DNA from: Euryhalocaulis caribicus | Lineage (GTDB): Bacteria > Pseudomonadota > Alphaproteobacteria > Caulobacterales > Maricaulaceae | Assembly: GCF_000412185.1 (NCBI RefSeq) | Contig: NZ_ASJA01000015.1 | Location: 1 to 64,000, forward strand | Direction: 5' to 3' | DNA length: 64,000 nt | Position numbers and translations under genes: made by a program | Notes under the pieces: generated by a model | Told to the model about the DNA's origin: nothing | Databases searched by the model: none | Seen by the model: only the letters and a program-made list of their open reading frames with translations | In this document: positions 60,738-64,000 of the stretch, piece by piece | How positions within the stretch are numbered: the first letter of the stretch is position 1 | How the letters are laid out: each line of letters starts with the position of its first letter

Positions 60738-60810
60738 CCGGCGCCATTGCCGCAAAGTTGATTGTGCGCGTGTCCCCCTCGTGGTTCCATTCGCCGCGGG
60801 GGGGATCGCC

Positions 60811-61215
60811 ATGACAGAAGCTGAAATTCTCACTCAGATTGCGGCCGCGCGGGCCCACATGGACATGGCGCTGGGCCAGCTGATCGCGCTGCACCTGGCC
60901 ATGGTGGTCGGAATTTTCTACTTCCTCCATCGCGCCGGACTGGCGCTCAAGATTGGAGTGTTCATACTCTACGCGCTGGGCTGGTACATCCTCGTCACCT
61001 CGGTCAGCGTGACCAGCCAGCACCTCTTCGGCCTTTATCAGGACTTGCAGGGGACCGGCGAACAAATATCGCGGGGATCGGGCCAGCTCTTGCGCGCTGT
61101 CGGCTCGCCTTGGATGACGGCCTATGTGGTCGCATTCAATGCCGCGAATCTGCTGCTTCTCACCGGCACATTCGGTTTCCTCTTTTTCTGGAAGCGCAAC
61201 GACAATCCCGTCTAG
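60811..61215 (+). CDS. Hypothetical membrane protein
   Basis: A 134-residue protein with three hydrophobic segments (LIALHLAMVVGIFYFLHRAG; LKIGVFILYALGWYILVTSVSV; AFNAANLLLLTGTFGFLFFW). No family recognised. ATG at 60811 with a GGGGGGA upstream is preferred to the GTG-type start further up. Its stop is a CTAG shared with the convergent GFA gene. Confidence 0.7.
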   Translation: MTEAEILTQIAAARAHMDMALGQLIALHLAMVVGIFYFLHRAGLALKIGVFILYALGWYILVTSVSVTSQHLFGLYQDLQGTGEQISRGSGQLLRAVGSPWMTAYVVAFNAANLLLLTGTFGFLFFWKRNDNPV

Positions 61216-61625
61216 CTCAACTGCTCTTCAAACAGTTCGCAGGTCGCGGGAAACTTCACCCAGCCGTGCCGGGTGCCGGTCCAGACCGCCCGTTCGGGCG
61301 GGGGAAAATCCGGGTCCGCGAAACACCCCACCGGCACGCCGACAATATCGGCGGCAAATTCACCGGTGAAATAGACGCTGGTCCCGCAGGACGGGCAGAA
61401 GTGAAACGTCACCCGGCGTCCGCGCTGCGATCGGCGCTCGAACGCTTTTGACTCGCCTTCGATATGCACCTGGCCGGATGAAAAATAGGCGTTCACGCCA
61501 AACACGCTGCCTGTGCGGCGCTGGCATTGCGTACAATTGCAGGCCGCAACGCCGTCCGGTTCGCCGCGCGTGCGCGCAACCAGCGCGCCGCAGGCGCAGG
61601 ACGCGGTGCGGCTTGCCCCGGTCAT
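61212..61625 (-). CDS. GFA-family (glutathione-dependent formaldehyde-activating type) protein
   Basis: A 137-residue zinc protein with the GFA cysteine pattern: SCACGALVA, CNCTQCQRRTGSVFG and FHFCPSCGTSVYF. Many family members bind two zinc ions; substrate here is unknown. Start overlaps the stop of the upstream histidine kinase gene by ATGA, an odd pairing. Confidence 0.92.
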   Translation of the reverse strand: MTGASRTASCACGALVARTRGEPDGVAACNCTQCQRRTGSVFGVNAYFSSGQVHIEGESKAFERRSQRGRRVTFHFCPSCGTSVYFTGEFAADIVGVPVGCFADPDFPPPERAVWTGTRHGWVKFPATCELFEEQLS

Positions 61626-62614
61626 TCCTCGCGCGGCGCCGGGATGGCGATTTCACAGACAAGGCCCGTCGGTTCGAATTTCCGTTCGATAGTCGCGCCC
61701 AGTTGCGACTTGGTGAATTGTTCGATCACCAGGCTTCCGAATCCGCTTTTATCCGGCGCTTTCAGGCCCTTCATCCCCGCCTCGCGCCAGGTCACCCGGA
61801 AGCCGCCATCGCTGTCGCGCTCGGTCCAGTTGATTTCCAGCGCGCCTTCTTCCCGTGACAGCGCCCCGTATTTCGCCGCATTGGTCGCCAGTTCATGAAA
61901 CGTCATGGAAAGCGATTGCGCTTCACGGGGGTTCAGCGTCACGTCCGGGCCTTCAATGGCGATGCGCGTCCGGCGGTCATCGCGATAGGGCGCCATCTCG
62001 TTGGACAGCAACGCCTCCATCGTGGTGCCGTCCCATTCCCCTTCCGACAGCAGGCCGTGCGTGCGCGAAATGGAATCAATGCGCGCGCTGAACCGTTCCG
62101 TGAAATCTTCCATGGAATGGCTGCTCATCGCCGTGCGCCGGCCGATCGCGGTGATCACCGCCAGCAGATTCTTCACCCGGTGATCCAGCTCCGCCGAAAT
62201 CACCGCGGCATGACGCTCGGCCTCGACCTCCCGTGAAACGTCCAGCGCATGATGCAGACAGAAAGCCGGGCGTCCTTCCTGGTCATAAATGGGCGTGTTG
62301 GTGACGTTCCAGTAGATGTCGACAGTCTCTCCCCGCTTTCCCTTCTCGGCGGGAATTGCGAACAACTCCTTGTCCAGCCGGTTTTCCTCGCCGCCCAGGG
62401 CGCGTTTGATCGAATCGCGGAATTTTTCCTCGCGTTCCGGGCTTTCGGGAAAGGCCTCGAAAACATATCGGCCCTGCAAGTCTTCCCAGTGCGTGCGGGT
62501 GACGTCGAGATAGGCCTGATTGGCGCCCACGATATTCAAATCACGATCAAGGATCATGAAAGGCGTGGGCAGCGTGTCGAAAACACGTCTGAAATCTATA
62601 TTTCTGGTCGGCAT
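61622..62614 (-). CDS. PAS - HWE-type soluble sensor histidine kinase
   Basis: A 330-residue soluble kinase. An N-terminal PAS domain (DTLPTPFMILDRDLNIVGANQAYLDVT and following, to about residue 130) is joined to an HWE/HisKA_2-like module: SAELDHRVKNLLAVITAIGRR with the phosphoacceptor His, then MTFHELATNAAKYGALS, and the WREAG motif. In alphaproteobacteria such kinases often feed the PhyR-NepR-EcfG general stress response. Overlaps the GFA gene by ATGA. Confidence 0.92.
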   Translation of the reverse strand: MPTRNIDFRRVFDTLPTPFMILDRDLNIVGANQAYLDVTRTHWEDLQGRYVFEAFPESPEREEKFRDSIKRALGGEENRLDKELFAIPAEKGKRGETVDIYWNVTNTPIYDQEGRPAFCLHHALDVSREVEAERHAAVISAELDHRVKNLLAVITAIGRRTAMSSHSMEDFTERFSARIDSISRTHGLLSEGEWDGTTMEALLSNEMAPYRDDRRTRIAIEGPDVTLNPREAQSLSMTFHELATNAAKYGALSREEGALEINWTERDSDGGFRVTWREAGMKGLKAPDKSGFGSLVIEQFTKSQLGATIERKFEPTGLVCEIAIPAPREE

Positions 62615-62756
62615 GCGCGGCTTCTCAAATCCTGGGCGGCGGGAGCCATGCCGGAGCCTTCGCGGCTCAGACCTCCCCCAAAAGTCTAATCACGCTGGCG
62701 GCGCGTTCCAAGCAAATCGCGAAACCGGGATGAATAGCAAGTGCGATTGGACAAGC

Positions 62757-62776
62757 TTGCTCTTAATGTAGAGCAA
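62757..62776 (-). terminator. Weak hairpin after the lysoplasmalogenase gene
   Basis: TTGCTC (62757-62762) and GAGCAA (62771-62776) form a six-pair stem with an eight-base loop right after the minus-strand stop at 62777. No clear T-run follows on the minus strand, so a terminator is possible but weak. Confidence 0.35.
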
Positions 62777-63433
62777 TCAGCGGGCCTGCCCGCCCTGCAT
62801 TGCCGCGAAACCGAGCGTCAGCAGGATCTGCGCGGCCACATAGCTCGCCCAGATTCCGGGGTCGAAAAATGCCTCCGGCAGGCCGTTCTCCGGCTTGAAG
62901 GCGCGAATGGCGATCAGGCTGTCCGAAATGATGAACAGCGCCGCCCCCGCGGGCAGCGCCAGTCCGCGCGACGGCGCCCACAGCGCGGTCACGGCCATTG
63001 CCGCAATCGCGCCCGTATAGGCGATGACAGGGATGCGCATGTCGCCCAGATCGGCCCATAGATAGACCGGCATGGCGACGACCAGCGCCCCCAACAGCGC
63101 CAGCCCGGCCCAGGTCCAGCCGCTCTTTCGCGCCCCTTCGCGCCGGATCGCCCGTACAAAAGTCGCCAGATAGATCAGGTGCGCGACAAGAAACGCCGAA
63201 AGCCCCGCCGCCATCGGCGCCAGATCCATCAGAACATCGCCCACCGCGGACATCCCCAGCCCCGCCGCGAACAGCGCGCTATCGGGAACAGGCAGGCGGA
63301 ACGCATAGATCGCCAGCACGACAATCCCGCTGGCTTTCAGAATGGCGGCGGCTTCGGGGGGCATATTGCTCCCGAAAAGCCAGTAAAGGACGCCTAAAAC
63401 CGGCGCCAGAAGCAGCAAAACATGTCGATTCAA
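62777..63433 (-). CDS. Lysoplasmalogenase-like (YhhN) membrane protein
   Basis: A 218-residue protein with about eight membrane segments in the YhhN/TMEM86 pattern: VLGVLYWLFG at the start, GIVVLAIYAFRLP, ALFAAGLGMSAVGDVLMDL, FLVAHLIYLATFVRA and PAGAALFIISDSLIAI. These conserved D and S positions match the family, which hydrolyses lysoplasmalogens or related ether lipids. In bacteria the substrate is not clear. Confidence 0.92.
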   Translation of the reverse strand: MNRHVLLLLAPVLGVLYWLFGSNMPPEAAAILKASGIVVLAIYAFRLPVPDSALFAAGLGMSAVGDVLMDLAPMAAGLSAFLVAHLIYLATFVRAIRREGARKSGWTWAGLALLGALVVAMPVYLWADLGDMRIPVIAYTGAIAAMAVTALWAPSRGLALPAGAALFIISDSLIAIRAFKPENGLPEAFFDPGIWASYVAAQILLTLGFAAMQGGQAR

Positions 63434-63474
63434 GCGCCAAACCTCCCCGTTCCGGCGTCAAAACCTGCGCAGAA

Positions 63475-64000
63475 TCAGCGCGTCAGGGCTTTGATAAGCT
63501 CCATACTGGCCTCCGCAATCACCGTCCCGGGGCCGTAAATCGCCGTCGCGCCGGCTTCGTAAAGCGCATCATAATCGCCCGGCGGGACCACGCCGCCCAC
63601 CACAATGCGGATATCCTCGCGCCCTTCTTCGCCCAAAGCAGCCTTCAATTCGGGCACCAGAGACAAATGTCCGGCGGCAAGCGAGGACGCGGCGACGACA
63701 TGCACGTCATTTTCCACCGCCTGCCGCGCGGCCTCCTCCGGAGTCTGGAAAAGCGGGCCGATATCCACGTCCCAGCCGAGGTCGGCAAAGGCGCTGGCAA
63801 CCACTTTCTGGCCCCGGTCATGGCCGTCCTGGCCCATCTTGGCGATCAGGATGCGCGGGCGCCGGCCTTCCTTCTCCGCAAAGGCGTTCGCGGCCTCGCG
63901 GGCCTGTTTGACCAGCGCGTTATCGCCCGCCTCGGCGGCGTAAACGCCGGTCACCGCCCTGGTCTCAGCGACATGGCGGCCCCACGCTTTTTCCAGAGCA
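63475..64000 (-). CDS. Methylmalonyl-CoA mutase, C-terminal part (window edge)
   Basis: The frame is open to the window edge, giving the last 174 residues. [20 protein letters not shown] is the end of the catalytic barrel; the cobalamin-binding domain follows with the B12 motif [14 protein letters not shown], then [22 protein letters not shown] and the [10 protein letters not shown] end. It isomerises methylmalonyl-CoA to succinyl-CoA. The MeaB GTPase gene 4 kb away on the same strand serves this enzyme. Confidence 0.94.
   Translation of the reverse strand, partial: ALEKAWGRHVAETRAVTGVYAAEAGDNALVKQAREAANAFAEKEGRRPRILIAKMGQDGHDRGQKVVASAFADLGWDVDIGPLFQTPEEAARQAVENDVHVVAASSLAAGHLSLVPELKAALGEEGREDIRIVVGGVVPPGDYDALYEAGATAIYGPGTVIAEASMELIKALTR

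Noticed and set aside
62615-62776. An EcfG (GGAAC...CGTT) promoter before the HWE kinase
   Set aside because: A GGAAC is present on the minus strand, but no CGTT occurs at the proper spacing.

Overview
The window is GC-rich, densely packed chromosomal DNA from an alphaproteobacterium, most likely of the Caulobacterales/Maricaulales/Parvularculales part of the class. Pointers are a PleC-like histidine kinase, a CC0125/CC1285-type lipoprotein, a MucR regulator, DUF2336, DUF6456 and DUF1289 proteins, an HWE histidine kinase, a Rhodobacter-type gene transfer agent (GTA) cluster, and a cytochrome c maturation - DegP - two-component system - glnE block in the order known from Rhizobiales. Many genes abut through ATGA or GTGA overlaps. 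I saw no rRNA, tRNA or CRISPR array.

Layout. 1-0.8 kb: a DnaA-domain-IV-like protein and a truncated DUF6456 protein. 0.9-3.4 kb: a lower-GC accessory patch with an IS1595-family transposase, a DUF3800 protein, two small ORFs and a WYL-like protein. 3.6-9.2 kb: PAS_5 protein, MucR, release factor 3, two exported proteins, DUF2336 protein. 9.6-28.2 kb: a full set of RcGTA-like structural genes (orfg1 to orfg15, including g3.5 and g10.1), broken at three places by unrelated genes: an NTF2-like exported protein, a CDF transporter/lipoprotein operon and a STAS-like protein; an exported Gln-rich protein; and an SRPBCC protein plus an AEC transporter. Strong intrinsic terminators flank the major capsid gene. 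28.3-33.8 kb: DnaJ-like chaperone, PepSY protein, PhoPQ-like two-component system, an unknown 453-aa protein, DUF938 methyltransferase. 33.8-45.0 kb: ccmI-ccmF-ccmH (ccmE and ccmG absent here), hydrolase/OsmC fusion, DegP, a second two-component pair, glnE. 45.0-47.1 kb: EF-hand protein, ECF sigma factor, probable anti-sigma factor and CnrX/ZraP-like protein. 47.1-53.3 kb, minus strand: PleC-like kinase, receiver protein, unknown protein, TVP38 membrane protein, GntP-type permease. 53.5-64 kb: DUF5996, DusA, TauE, VOC, aspartic protease, DUF1289, lipoprotein, MeaB, YbjQ, a small membrane protein, SDR with a TetR-type palindrome, membrane protein, GFA protein, HWE kinase, lysoplasmalogenase and the C-terminus of methylmalonyl-CoA mutase.

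How they fit together. The GTA block encodes packaging, head, connector, tail and baseplate proteins for small tailed particles; no integrase, lysis genes or GTA regulators are present, so it reads as a domesticated GTA rather than a prophage. The sigma/anti-sigma/sensor/EF-hand group looks like one envelope-stress module, and its sigma gene appears to lack a canonical start codon. MeaB and the mutase belong to the same cobalamin-dependent propionate pathway. The least explained part is the 0.9-3.4 kb patch, where a DUF3800 gene and a 49-codon ORF are head-to-head with overlapping start regions.
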